A stretch of 64,000 nt of DNA, from the NCBI GenBank assembly GCA_001599615.1, contig BCHJ01000002.1, positions 2,982,724-3,046,723 on the forward strand, read 5' to 3'. Origin of the DNA: Thielaviopsis euricoi. Taxonomy: Eukaryota; Ascomycota; Sordariomycetes; Microascales; Ceratocystidaceae. A model generated the notes under the pieces. That model had not been told where the DNA came from. It saw only the letters and a list, made by a program, of their open reading frames with translations, and did not search any database. Shown in pieces: positions 44,146 through 55,813 of this stretch. The stretch's first letter is position 1, and each line of letters starts with the position of its first letter. The translations under genes and the position numbers were made by a program.

Positions 44146-47026
44146 TTGGTGACGAGGAGGAGGAGGAGAATAAAGGGTAGAATATGGTGGACAAGGCTGC
44201 GGGACAGGTTAGTAACAGGTGGCGGCCGGCTGCCGGCTGCCGGAATAGGTGGCAGGTGACAAGTGGCAAAGAACGGTACAGGAAGGGAAGTTGCGGAAAG
44301 AGGCTCACAGGTTAAGAAAGAGGTGGATGACTAAGTATTCGGTTAACGCAGATGGTTGAAGATGATTCAGGAGTTGGTGAAAAGGACTGAAGAAGTGGTC
44401 AAAGAAGAAGATGTTGTGTAGAACAGAAAAGAAATCGTGGCTTGGAGGAGATTGTGCACGCTTTATATGCAGCATTCACTCGGTCAACCCCGCGACTTTG
44501 TACCTATTCTGGCTGTGCAAACAAGTACCTTGTACAGTCCCGTGACAGCTCCTCTATGTGATCTAGGTGAAGCGTATAGATAACGTCACCTTGCACGATA
44601 CGATGTGGCTTTCCCAGCTTGTTGTTGTTTCAAAGAGTCAAAACCAACAAACACATCACATCACATCACCCAGCTTCTAGAATAGTGATGACCAGAGTTT
44701 GTAGCCAATCCTGTTTCTTGGTTGTCTGATGAGAGCACGGGTGTGATTGGACCTGCGTCGATTTACGGGCCGTTTGACGTCTCTGACTGGTTGACTTGCC
44801 CTGCAGCTGTTGGCTGCAACTGTTTCCAGGGTTTCTTTTTTGCTCTGTTGATACAATGTTTATATCTTCTCTATTCAAAAGTCAGCCTTGGCCTATGCGG
44901 AGCAGATCGTACAACAACACCGAGAGTCAGCCAATCAGCGGCAGTAGTTCATAGACGGGTTGGTTGACAGAGTGATGTGAGCGGGCGGGCGGCGGGCAAG
45001 CGAAAGCGAAGTGGACAAGTCATTCTCAACGTACCGCGGCAAGATAGTGGTAGTAGGAGCAGCAGAAGCATATGACAAGATATGAACAGTATAAGTGCTA
45101 TCTGCAGTTGTAGCAGCATGGACGGAAGTAAACGACAGGGAGGCAGCTTATAAGGCCATCTGCTCTTGTATATGACGGCGTATTTGACTGGCTGGCGGTC
45201 GGGCTGTTTGTCTGATGTTTCATGCAGGCTTAGTTAGAGCCATGTTCTTTTGTTACATGCATCTTGCCAACAAGTAACTTATTCATAAGAGTTCTTGTTC
45301 TTGTGTTTTGGATATTGTTATGAGCTGTTATTCCCAGGGTGTAAGTCACGTCGCATTCTTGGTTAGTTACAGGACAGTAGTAAGTAAGCAGGTGATTTTG
45401 CACTGTGTTCTCTAGGTACTATTTGTATGTATATAACAGTGTTTGTTGGGGTTTGCACTGTACCTGGGGGTGGTCTTCCAACAAGTATGCTTTTTTGTTT
45501 CCTCCTTGTCTTCTATCTCCTTCTCCTCTTCCTGTCCTTCTTTTTCTTTCCCTTTCTCCTCATCTCCTTCTCCTCCTTCTCCTCTCCTCATCTGAGCCAC
45601 TCATCAGCCACAGCTTTCTTCGCCCACCCAATACTCAAAAGGTCCATCAACACGGCCATAAAAGCAGACAATAAGAATCAAGAAACCCAAGCGAAAAAAC
45701 CGCAGCAGAATAAGAAAATAAATTAAAATAAATGGCTAAGCCAAGCTCGGCAGCAGTTGATAGTACCCACTTTTAGCGGCCATCAAGACCGGCCGCATGT
45801 TCCACTAAATTCATGGACGTGCATTTTTCTGCTCTGCATGTATTCCGTTCCGTCATTGTATTCTGTCCTTTTCTTTGTCTTTGTCTTTGTCTTTTTTCTC
45901 CTGTCTCTACTACTTTTCATGGCCCCCATGCTGGACCCTCTAATGCGGCCTGTTTAAGCAGCCACTCTGTAGGCTTTCTTGGGAGGGCTTTTCTTACAAG
46001 TCCAGCCACGAAGACCTGAGAGAAAAAGGTTTTACTTGTGCTGTCTGTGTCTGTAAGTATAATCCATGGATTGAGGGGGAGAAATGCTCTCTTGTTGGCC
46101 AACTTTACTCCTGTTCAATCCTCTAAGGAATAATCCATGAATAAACCGTCACGATATTTTATTGTGACAGACGAACTTGTTTGCTTGAGTACTTAAGTTC
46201 TTTTCTTTTTCTTTACTCATCCGTTTGCTTTCCTTTCGCCCCCAACAACGGAATTTAACATATTTTTCTTTTTTTTGTTTGTAACCTGTGCGTAGAACTG
46301 CCGCCATCAAGCGGGTGATTAAGCGCTTTGTTTGCATTTGGCTTTTTTTTTTTCCAGTTCTAACATGCGCCTCTCAAAATAAAGAAAAAAAAAAAAAGAC
46401 ATAAATATACTCATTCAAGACTGAGACAATACACAAGGCATAAATCTCTCCCACAATCTTGACCGGTTTTTGTTCTTCGAATACTCCTCATCAACTCTCA
46501 GATTGCTTGTTCGTCTGTCTCTTTTTTTCTGTTCTTTGTTGACTCGTTTGAGCGCTTAAAACCAGGCTGTATCATCTCATGTCAAAGTGTTCTTGGTTGA
46601 CTTACTAATTCTTTATCAAAATGTTAGTTTTACGACAAACGTTGGACGCCCGCATTTTAGTTATCGTAGGGTTTTAGGGTTGGTGCCGCTGCTGTCGCCC
46701 AACACAACCCTGATGTCACTTTGTAGCTTTTTACAGGCGTACAAGCATCAAGAACCAGGGGGTCTTGCACTTTTAGTGGCAGCCGATAAGATTGCGATCA
46801 CAGAACTGAGCAATCGCGAGGAAGTTGCCAACCATCTATAAAGTGACGAAAAAAAAAGAAAAAAAAAAGAAAAAAACATTTTTTTTCTTCTTTTCCGTTG
46901 GCAATTGAAATGTGATTCTCGTTTCTTGTTTGTCTTTCCATCCAACCCAGAAATCAAAAACCCAACAATACAAGAAAAGAAAAGAAAGGCCCCTGAACTT
47001 TTTCTTTTCTCTCCATTCCTTCCGCC
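44146..47026. other. Intergenic region between divergent genes
   Basis: Nearly 2.9 kb between the SWIM and DUF3405 genes. It is rich in T/C tracts (for example 45480-45600 and 45870-45920) and A runs (46382-46398, 46850-46874). Open frames are low-complexity Phe/Leu/Ser translations. I see no gene. The last 100 bases are the pyrimidine-rich leader of the DUF3405 gene. Confidence 0.5.
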
Positions 47027-49546
47027 ATGGCAAGCTTCCGGCGATTGCCGCCCTTCCGGCTGCAGCCGCTCAGCTCCGGCTCGGGCTCGGGCCCAAAACG
47101 GCACTCTGACAGTCACAATCACAACCACAGTGATCATACTGCTTCTTTGCCATTGTACAAGCCGTCTAGTCCGTACTCGGACCGGGCTGAGAAACATGAT
47201 GACGACTATGAAGACGACGATGACGACAACTACAACGACGATGATCAATGGGAGGACTTTGACGATTCGCACAATCCTCCTTCACGCACCACCCGTAAAT
47301 CTTCGTCACGCTCGGCTGTTCACTCATACCCATCTCAGTCGTCTTCGTCTAGACTGCCATCCGCCATGATGTACCGCTCTTCGCCCTATCGCGTGCCCGG
47401 CCGCATCATGCGCTACCTCTGTCTGGCTCTTGTGCTATCTGTAGTTGGCTTCATAGTCTTCTTGATCCGCGCCAGTGTCATAGAAAACCGCAGCCTGGCC
47501 AATGGCACCCATCAGGCACAGCTGGAAAAGCTGCCCGTCTGGTCTCTCTTCCCCTTGCTGACGAGGTACTATGGCGGTCTCAACACACTGCGCTCGCCAA
47601 CCCAGGTCGAGCCGCAGTACCCTCCGGATACTGCTGCTTCTGTCAACAGTCCGCATAAGAGAGAGGAAGAGGCCAAGATTGAGACCCCGGTGAGCAAGGC
47701 ATTCAACTTGACTACATTTAGCCACCACGATATTCAGCAGTGTTACATCGATGAACAGAACACTATTAGTGTCCCTTCTCTTCATGTTTACCATGGCCGG
47801 CCCCATGGCTTCCCTGGCCATGTCGTTGGGTCGTACGACCTGCTTTCTCTAACTGAAGACATTTGCCTTGACCGATACGGCCGTTATGCGCCCTACGGTC
47901 TCGGCTACTCCTCGAGAGAAGGCGGCCTAAGTGCTGGAGAGTATGGTCATGTATCTGGGATGGATAATATATGGCAAAAGACGCCCAAGGTCAACTGGAA
48001 GAATGTCGACTGGGCCAATGTCCAGCGTCGCTGCTACAACAAGAATGCCGCACGCTTCAACGTTACTGAAAAGTACAAGGGAGATCCCACCGGCTTCTTC
48101 ATCGATCAAGACCCTTCTCTATCATCAGACTCCAACACCACTTCCACTGGTCACTTGACCCGTACTGCTGTTGTTCTCCGGTGCTGGGATGAGTACAAGT
48201 GGACCGTTGACGATATTCTTAACTTGCGCGCTCTAATCTCCGAAGTCTCGCTGGCTTCGGGTGGCCAGTACGATGTACACCTTCTCGTGCAGGTCAAGAA
48301 CGAAGCGGCCAATCCCATCTGGGCCGACCCCAAAATCTACAACCAGCGAATCGTCGACTCTGTGCCTGCCGAGTTCCGCGGCTTAGTCACTCTCTGGTCA
48401 GAAACTCAGATGCTCGCCGTGTATCAGGGCATGCACGATACCTTTCTCAAAGGCCCGGACCTGCCCCTGCATGGCGTGTATCGCGGCCTACAAATGGGCC
48501 TGCAGTTCTTTGCCAGTCGCCACCCCGAATACGAGTACTTTTGGCAGTGGGAAATGGACCTGCACTACATTGGCCACTACCTCGAGCTCTTTACAAAGGT
48601 TGCCAGCTGGAGTCGTCAGCAGCCGCGCAGGGGCATCTGGGAACGCAACGCCCGCTTCTACATGTCACGAGTGCACGGGTCCTGGGCTGAATTTTCCAAG
48701 TTGGCCGAGTCACAGACTGTTGACGGCGTGCCGACGCCTGGAGGTCGCAAGCTGAACAATGGCGAGCGTATGATTTGGGGTCCCGAGCGGCCGAGTGATC
48801 CGAGCGACTGGTTTGAGACCGAGAGTGACCCAGTGGCTCCGTCCCATGACCACGACGACGACGGCGACGCCACATGGGGTATTGGCGAAGAAGCCGATTT
48901 GATTACGCTCAGCCCCATATTTGACCCGCAACGCACGCAGTGGGGTCTCGCAGACGATATTTCGGGATACAAGACGGAAAACGGCCTTCCGCCACGCCGG
49001 GCCTTCATAACCGCCGCCTCGCGCATGTCAAGGCGGCTCATCGACATGATGCACCGTGAGACAGCTATCAAGAAGCACTTTGCCTTTCCCGAGATGTGGC
49101 CGACCACCGTTGCCCTGCACCACGGATACAAGGCAGTGTACGCGCCGCACCCGCTCTTTGTCGACCGTGCATGGGACCTGTCGACGCTTGCCAGCACCAT
49201 TAACCGCGGCAAAAACGGCGCCAGCGGCGGCGCGCCCACCAGCATCTTTGGCAACCAGGAGCAGAGTCTTGAGACGATGAGCTTCTTTTACCGCTCCGAC
49301 TTTGCCGGCAATCTGTACCGCGCGTGGATGGGCCTGCGCTCGCGGTTTACTTCTGGCCAGCGGTTCGAGACGGTCGAGGACCAGACTAAGAATGGCGAGG
49401 ATGTGGAGAGTCTAAAGGGCGGTGAGGGCCGCATGTGTTTGCCGCCCATGCTGCTGCATCCCATCAAGGATGTGGATATTCCAGTTGAGACGGCACCGGA
49501 GACAGAGACGCCGATTGAAGAGCCGGGATTTGATGCAGGTTCGTAG
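47027..49546 (+). CDS. DUF3405 family membrane protein
   Basis: Single exon, 839 aa, with an excellent start context (GCCATGG). The N-terminus is Ser/His-rich with an Asp/Glu run (about 58-85). One hydrophobic segment near 129-147 ('YLCLALVLSVVGFIVFLI') gives a type II topology. The large C-terminal part matches the fungal family DUF3405 (PF11885): 'AVVLRCWDEYKW', 'YDVHLLVQVKNE', 'HGVYRGLQMGLQFF', 'YFWQWEMDLHYIGHYLELF' and 'MWPTTVALHHGYKAVY'. The family is thought to be glycosyltransferase-like, with the EMD motif a candidate metal-binding site. The topology suits a Golgi enzyme, but activity is inference. Confidence 0.85.
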   Translation: MASFRRLPPFRLQPLSSGSGSGPKRHSDSHNHNHSDHTASLPLYKPSSPYSDRAEKHDDDYEDDDDDNYNDDDQWEDFDDSHNPPSRTTRKSSSRSAVHSYPSQSSSSRLPSAMMYRSSPYRVPGRIMRYLCLALVLSVVGFIVFLIRASVIENRSLANGTHQAQLEKLPVWSLFPLLTRYYGGLNTLRSPTQVEPQYPPDTAASVNSPHKREEEAKIETPVSKAFNLTTFSHHDIQQCYIDEQNTISVPSLHVYHGRPHGFPGHVVGSYDLLSLTEDICLDRYGRYAPYGLGYSSREGGLSAGEYGHVSGMDNIWQKTPKVNWKNVDWANVQRRCYNKNAARFNVTEKYKGDPTGFFIDQDPSLSSDSNTTSTGHLTRTAVVLRCWDEYKWTVDDILNLRALISEVSLASGGQYDVHLLVQVKNEAANPIWADPKIYNQRIVDSVPAEFRGLVTLWSETQMLAVYQGMHDTFLKGPDLPLHGVYRGLQMGLQFFASRHPEYEYFWQWEMDLHYIGHYLELFTKVASWSRQQPRRGIWERNARFYMSRVHGSWAEFSKLAESQTVDGVPTPGGRKLNNGERMIWGPERPSDPSDWFETESDPVAPSHDHDDDGDATWGIGEEADLITLSPIFDPQRTQWGLADDISGYKTENGLPPRRAFITAASRMSRRLIDMMHRETAIKKHFAFPEMWPTTVALHHGYKAVYAPHPLFVDRAWDLSTLASTINRGKNGASGGAPTSIFGNQEQSLETMSFFYRSDFAGNLYRAWMGLRSRFTSGQRFETVEDQTKNGEDVESLKGGEGRMCLPPMLLHPIKDVDIPVETAPETETPIEEPGFDAGS

Positions 49547-49947
49547 AGGGTTGGTCTTTGGCGTTTTGGAAGGCGTTTCTTGCTTGTATATAAGGACTTT
49601 TATGTAGAGTTTGATTTCTTGGAAATAAGTTGCATACATGTATGCTCATGTCAATATAACGATACTTGACACATCACATGAGGCTTGGTTGAAAAGGTAT
49701 AGCAGTCTATTATACTTGACCAGAAATACAGGGAATAATCAACGCCCGCCGCAGCCTCTACTCGGAAAGGCAGCATCAACAAAGTGTCCAATCAATCAGC
49801 ACCACCCATCGCTGCAAAGAAAGAAAAAAGAAAATGGAAATAAAAAAAGATATAATACACGGCCTCTCGCGCCGCAGCTCCCATCTGCCGTCTCAGTTGC
49901 TCCTCTCAGCCTTGCATTATCATGCCGTCGTCGTCATCTCTCTTTCA
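49547..49947. other. Convergent intergenic spacer
   Basis: About 400 bases holding the 3' ends of the DUF3405 and Emp24 genes. A-rich tracts near 49815-49850 lie close to the DUF3405 3' end. No gene seen. Confidence 0.5.
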
Positions 49948-50728
49948 TTACACCACGCGCTTGACCTCGAAGAAGCGACGCAGCCACCAGACCTGGAAGA
50001 CAGATTCACCAATGACCACGACAATAACAAACAGGTTCCACCACTTGACGCGGGCGTTGGTGCTTTCGGCAGTGTTACGGTGGGTGCGCTCGCGGACGAC
50101 AATGTACGACTGCTCGTCCTTGACCTGGGCCAGGAGATCGGAAAGGTGGCGGACTGGAGGGTTGGTTGGGTTGGATGTTAGCTTGGGTGTGCTTTTGTTT
50201 TGTAATTAAAGAGCTAGATCGGCGTTTTTGGGTCGCAGGGACGACACGAGACGGAGATGTCTAGACAGGAAAGGATGTGGATAGAAATGCACAGAAATGT
50301 GCATGTGAGTTATACGTACCCTCAGTCTCGAGCGGGTCGGCCTCAATGTCAGCCTCGTTGACGTAGACAATGCCGTGCACATTGAACGAGACCTCCTTGC
50401 TATTCGCGCCCCAGTGCTCGTTGCCGAAGCAGTAGACGTAGCGGCCGTCGTACTTGGCATCAAAGGAGAAGTCGCCGTTGGACACGGACTTGTCGTACGT
50501 CTCGTACTGGCCCATGGGGTTGGTCACCCAAAAGTCCACCTCGAGGTTGCCCGCTGAGCCAAACTGCCGGTCGCCGACCTGGAAGGTCACCGTCATGCGG
50601 TCATCCTTGTGCAGCTCCTCGTGGAAGCATTCGCGGCCGTGGGCCGGCAGTTGGATGTTGTGCGCGCTGGCCGTCGAGTGGAAGGCGGCGGCGGCCAGGA
50701 ACAGCTTGGCGACTGTGGAGAAGAACAT
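49948..50728 (-). CDS. EMP24: p24 cargo receptor of the Emp24 (p24-beta) type
   Basis: Two exons in coding order, 50728-50320 and 50153-49948, giving 204 aa, the usual family length. A signal peptide (about 1-22) precedes a GOLD domain: 'ECFHEELHKDDRMTVTFQVG', two disulphide-forming Cys, and 'YCFGNEHWGANSKEVSFNVHG'. A coiled-coil stalk, a membrane segment near the end and the cytoplasmic tail 'RRFFEVKRVV' follow. That tail is close to the animal p24-beta (TMED2) ending and carries the Phe-Phe COPII signal. p24 proteins form complexes that load cargo, especially GPI-anchored proteins, into ER-Golgi vesicles. The 166-base intron is longer than most here; it has a GTACGT donor and CTAAC branch. 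Confidence 0.92.
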
Positions 50729-53549
50729 TGTGTATATGTGCGTATGTATTTGTATATATATGTGTATGCGTTTGTTTGCTTGTTTGTTGATGTGGTCGTT
50801 CGCTCGTTCGATGGATCGTTTCGTTCGTTTGTTAGAAGTCGCAGATGATTAAAAAACAATGGATGACCAGAAACAAAAGAAAATGCGCTGCAAAGAAAGG
50901 TCAAAAGTGTGCTTCGTAGCTGTCGTCGGGATGATCGTCCTTTGCGTTCGGCTAAAGATCGTGGAGTTTTGCTATACAGCTATCAAACTAAGCTATATTT
51001 TTTTTCTTGTCTTTTTTTTTTTTAGTTACAGCTCGCTTGGTGATACAACCACTATAATCCAAGGACATAACGCGCTGGCTGGCCACCCTGTAAAGTCTGG
51101 CAAAGCAGCTTGACTTAAGCCTTGCTCTCCCGCTCTTTAGAGCCCTCTATTGCCTCTTTTGGCGAGCGATTGCGCCTTTGGCGCTGTCTGGAAAAACCCT
51201 AATAGCCATGCTGTCTGACCCTTGTCTCAGCAGCTTGATATGTTCGACGTGGCCAAAACAACTTTGCTTCCACATTCACAAGATGCCCCACTTCTTGATA
51301 TCCCTTACCCATATGTTCCCTCCCAGCAGAGGGCTCTCGATCTTCCACCTTCTAATCTGTGCCTTTAGGCCTTGGCCTTTTTTTTTAATGCTCTTTTGGG
51401 CACTGAAAAAAAGGCCCCATTCAGTGGAAAAGGTACATCGATAGTACTTCCGCCTACTACATAGGTTACTTGGTGTTTTGCGTGCTGGTCCAGGGATAAG
51501 GCATGTACCCCCACCATCACTTGGAAGTACTATGCCGTTCCTCGCGATTTCCTTAGCGCAAGGAGGCTGGGAGACAGGGGGTTTGCACCTACCCGCAAGA
51601 ACCAAACAGATAGCATCTTAGCAGATATTAATACTAGATTCATGCAAATTCTGTTAATAGACAAGCAGCCAGTGGGTGCTGCTGCCGTTTTTCTCTTTCT
51701 TTCACTTCCAGAACCCAATTCCACCTGGTCTGGTGAGCCCAGCCCGGCTAATCCACCCCTCCTACTAGCAGAGCAGAAGCAGTACTTTACCTTGCTCCTA
51801 CTCTAAACCTCTCTCTACCTCACCGACAAACAAACGTCGTTCTACCACAACGTCGTCAGCCATTTTTTCTTCTCTTGGATAAGGAGGTTTATTCTACTTT
51901 CATCCTTTCTACCATCTTTGTCGTCGTCGTCGTTGCGCATTTTCTTCTGACTGTAAGTTGTTGATGATACCCTCAATCAATTCCCGGATTTCTAGTCACA
52001 ATCGGCCCTCATTCTTTTTTTTTTCTCTCTCTGTTCTTGCTACCTGTCCCGCCACCTGCCATCACGAGTTTTCCTTACCAATTGCCCCGGCCTCGCGTCG
52101 CCATCTAAACCGACACCGCATACACGCCTACAGCCAAGAGAGAAAAAAAAAAGTTGGTTGCTGTGTCTGCCTCTTTTTCGCTTGTCGTTGATATCACCCC
52201 CCAGTCAACCCTGTCCCTTTTTTTTTTTTTTTTTTTTTTTTTTGGTGTGCGTGTATGTGTGCGTGTCTCGACTCTTTGGCCGGCATGTCATAGCCTGCGA
52301 TGCGATGGGTGGCCTGCGGAGAGTCACAAAGAGGATAGGAAAACGCCCCCTTGTAGAACAACAAGGCTCGCATCACAGCGGCGTCTCATCTCGTCTCCGG
52401 TCTATCTTTCGCCCGCCCACTGATTACCGTCGGCTTCACCTATCATCAACCCAACCAACCGCACAAGATCAGCAATGACAACAACGCGCCGAGTGTCGCC
52501 TGTTCTGCTAGCACTATCATAGCACACTACATCGCTACCGCTCTCTACTTCTGCCGCCATCCTCCTCCCCGCTATCGCTATATACTGCCATGGAGCACAT
52601 GATCAAGTGTCATTGCAACAAAAAAAAACATAAACAAACCTTCCCCATTGGTTTGACTGCCTCTCTTGCCGCCGACTGCATATTCTAGTCTGGTGCTTGA
52701 CAATTGATTTGCATGAGCAGCAATCAACCCACTTACTTGGTCTTGCCTGGCCCATAGCGTGATGATGCATCATCGCAAAAGCTGCCATGACATATGTCTA
52801 TATCATATGCGACATTGATCGCAGCTGTCTGTCGCACAGCTACTCTCTAGTGAGACCACATTTCCATTATAAATCCTGCTAGGCGTCAACCAATCCAGTC
52901 GTGGATTTCTTATTCAACCATCACTGGTTGGTGCAGAGACAGCCCCCGGTAGGAATACCGGCTACAAAACAGAGCAGAGCAGAGAGAGCCATGCTTGCGT
53001 GATATGCTTTCTTTTGTGAGTTGCGTTGTGCTGTCCACAATGTGCATTCCGCCCCAATTTAGCTGCATTTGTCTGATAGGGCACTTGACTTGCTTTGAGG
53101 GAACCGAACCAGTCTGGCAGATAGATAGATGGTTATCCTATCATTATCCTTCAGCCTAGCTCTGGGGGCGTGCGGTTTATCTGTCCTCAGGGGAGGCTGA
53201 ACTTGACTGGAACTTTAAATAGCCTAGCACCAACTAAACCGCCAGTCAATGAAACAAAGCACAAGCACGCACCGCACTGCACTGCACTGTACTGCATACA
53301 CTGCAATACACCATCCCTCTGACCTTCCTCGCATCTCGCCCGGCTTAGTCTTGCTACGGACTTTTCTTTCCTCGATTTATTTTTTTCTTCCTTTCCTACT
53401 ATTACAAACTTGCTGAACGCGACCACTCATACTTACAATCTTTGCTTTTTTTTTCTTGCAGATTCTTTAAGGCTCAGGTCCTTAGTTTTTTTAACCCTTT
53501 TATAAATTTCTTTTTTTTTAAATCGACAACCCCCAAAAACACCGCCAAG
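50729..53549. other. Intergenic region with likely ARF1 leader
   Basis: About 2.8 kb between divergent genes. A T run of 26 lies at 52218-52243. The segment 53400-53460 ends in a pyrimidine tract and CTTGCAG, suggesting a 5' untranslated intron just before the ARF1 start, as is common for this gene in fungi. Another possible leader exon ends in a GTAAGT donor near 51952. Open frames are short. No protein gene seen. Confidence 0.4.
52218..52243 (+). repeat. Poly(T) tract
   Basis: Uninterrupted run of about 26 T residues in the region upstream of ARF1, without a visible element beside it. Confidence 0.85.
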
Positions 53550-54520
53550 ATGGGTATGGCTATTTCGAAGCTGTTTGACCGGCTATGGGGCAAGAAGGAG
53601 ATGAGAATTCTGATGGTTGGTCTTGACGCCGCCGGTAAGACCACCATCCTGTACAAGCTGAAGCTTGGTGAGATTGTCACCACCATTCCTACCATTGGTA
53701 AGTCTATCGTCCCTCCTCTCCTGTCGCGTGTCTGGGAAAATCGTCTTGTCTAACGCGTGTAACTTGCAGGCTTCAACGTCGAGACCGTCGAGTACAAGAA
53801 CATTCAGTTCACCGTGTGGGATGTCGGTGGTCAGGACAAGATCCGTCCCCTGTGGAGACATTACTTCCAGAACACCCAGGGTATCATCTTCGTTGTCGAC
53901 TCCAACGATCGCGACCGTATTGTCGAGGCTCGCGAGGAGCTGCAGCGCATGCTGAACGAAGATGAGCTGCGTGACGCCATTCTGCTGGTTTTCGCCAACA
54001 AGCAGGATCTGCCTGTACGTCTTATTTCTTTTTTCTCTCTGGTCAAAACCTGGGCCTCTTGATCCCTGTACTGCATATGCGTACCCGGGTATCTGATGGT
54101 ATAATGACTTTTGCCGCGGCCGATGTCATCTTCTATGGAAGTGGCGCTTATATGCCCCCCTGATGGACAATTGGGGATGCTCGGGTCTGCTCTGCTCAAT
54201 TAGAGCAGGCATCGTCATGTGTCTCGCTATTTGCCAGCGAATATTGTCCTCCTTGCGTACCTGCATGCAACAATCTTACTGACCGCTCTTCTTTATAGAA
54301 CGCCATGAACGCCGCCGAGATCACAGACAAGCTCGGCCTCCACAGCTTGAGGCAACGCGCTTGGGTAAGATTCCGCACGCCCTGTTTTCCGATTCGATGA
54401 TGTATATGCTAACTATGCCCGCAACAGTACATCCAGTCGACCTGCGCCACCTCTGGTGACGGTCTGTACGAGGGTCTGGAGTGGCTCGCCACTACCCTGC
54501 GCAAGGCTGGTCACCAGTAA
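53550..54520 (+). CDS. ARF1: ADP-ribosylation factor ARF1
   Basis: Four exons: 53550-53697, 53770-54014, 54299-54364, 54428-54520, giving 183 aa, the normal length. This small GTPase recruits COPI and other coats at the Golgi. Visible motifs are Gly2 for myristoylation ('MGMAISKLFDRLWGKKE'), the P-loop GLDAAGKT at 24-31, the switch II sequence WDVGGQDKIRPLWRHY, NKQD, and the base-recognition 'CATSG'. Exon joins preserve a nearly invariant protein, so the borders are secure. Introns are 72, 284 and 63 bases; the second is unusually long for this locus and contains a small hairpin. Convergent with the acylation-motif gene. Confidence 0.97.
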
Positions 54521-55813
54521 ACGGCTTCCTTGTACGATATCAAGTCAATATGCGCTTGCGGTGAGGTTGCTGCTCTCACGGCGACACGAATGCTTGCCCG
54601 CTTCAAACCTCTTTAGTTTTTTTTTCTCCAACGTTTACCTCCCTTTACCTACATCTAGTCAGCGTCTTTCGGGTTTCGGTTGTAATTTGCAAAGTTAACG
54701 GTCAATGGCAATCGAATAGTCCATCAACAAACAACATTTGCTTTTTTTCCCCTTTTTTTGTCATTTTCTTTTCTACACTTTTTTGTTTTTTTTTCTTCAT
54801 ATTTTTATTGTCGACGGGGCCTTCGTTTGACGCTGCTACTATCACTACCCCCCTCTGGAGCCTCGCTGGCTTTGAAGTCGGCCGCTGTTTATCTTTTGCG
54901 GCAGATGGGATTCTGATGAGAACGACACTAAGATGTACAGAGCTGAAGAGGGAGGAGCGATGGGCTTACTTGTGTGCTCCCTATTCTTGGTTATTCTTAT
55001 GGGAGCTTTTGTTTTTTGCTCGGTTCGCGAGGCATGATCATTGTTTGGTCTGCTTGGTCACACTCTCGTTTCTTCTTCCTCGTGTTTTGATATCTCGACG
55101 TTTTGTTCTATAAGAAACAATTTTCATGACTTTTTTTTATTTAATGCTTCACTTGGGTCCTGGTTATAACTGAGCGAGGGAAGTATGTGTTTCGATTGAT
55201 GATGACGGTTATTTATATTGGTCAGAGTATCTTCTTGTGGTATGGTTGTGTTTGCGAAACAAAGAAAAGAAAAAGAGACTAGCAGAAAAATGGGCTTGAG
55301 ATAGTGGTTTTGTGTCTTGTTGGTTCGTTTTTAAGGTTGGAAAGATGACGTGAGACAGGCGGTTAGAGACAACCAACTTATCTGTCCGTCTCTCGGGTGG
55401 TGATTTTGAAAGGTTGGAAGTATAGTAGCACTGATAGCAGTATGCGAAGAGTCGCGTAGATGTGTAGTTGATAACAAGATGAATTGTGATAAAGTCTAAA
55501 CTAGAAACAGTAACAAGAGCCTAACAGAAAAAATAAAAAAAAAAGAAACAGAAAGAAAACGCAGCAAAAATGAAAAAAAAGAATCACAAACAACCTCCAG
55601 GAAAATAAACTCAGGAAAATATGAAAAAAAAAAAAAAGACGGGCGTTAAAGTAGCAGATGTGCATATCCAAGACGAAAGATAAGGTTGGATAGGGGTAGC
55701 AAGAACACATCCGGAACAAAATAAAAAGAAGAAAGAGGAGCAATGTAAACTTTCAAGTCAAAAAGTATCGGTCTGGGCGAGCCCCGCAGGTCGGAGGAAG
55801 AGAAGGCCGACGT
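54521..55813. other. Convergent intergenic spacer
   Basis: About 1.3 kb between convergent genes. It is T-rich just after ARF1 and A-rich on the plus strand before the next gene, as expected for two long 3' untranslated regions. No gene seen. Confidence 0.5.
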
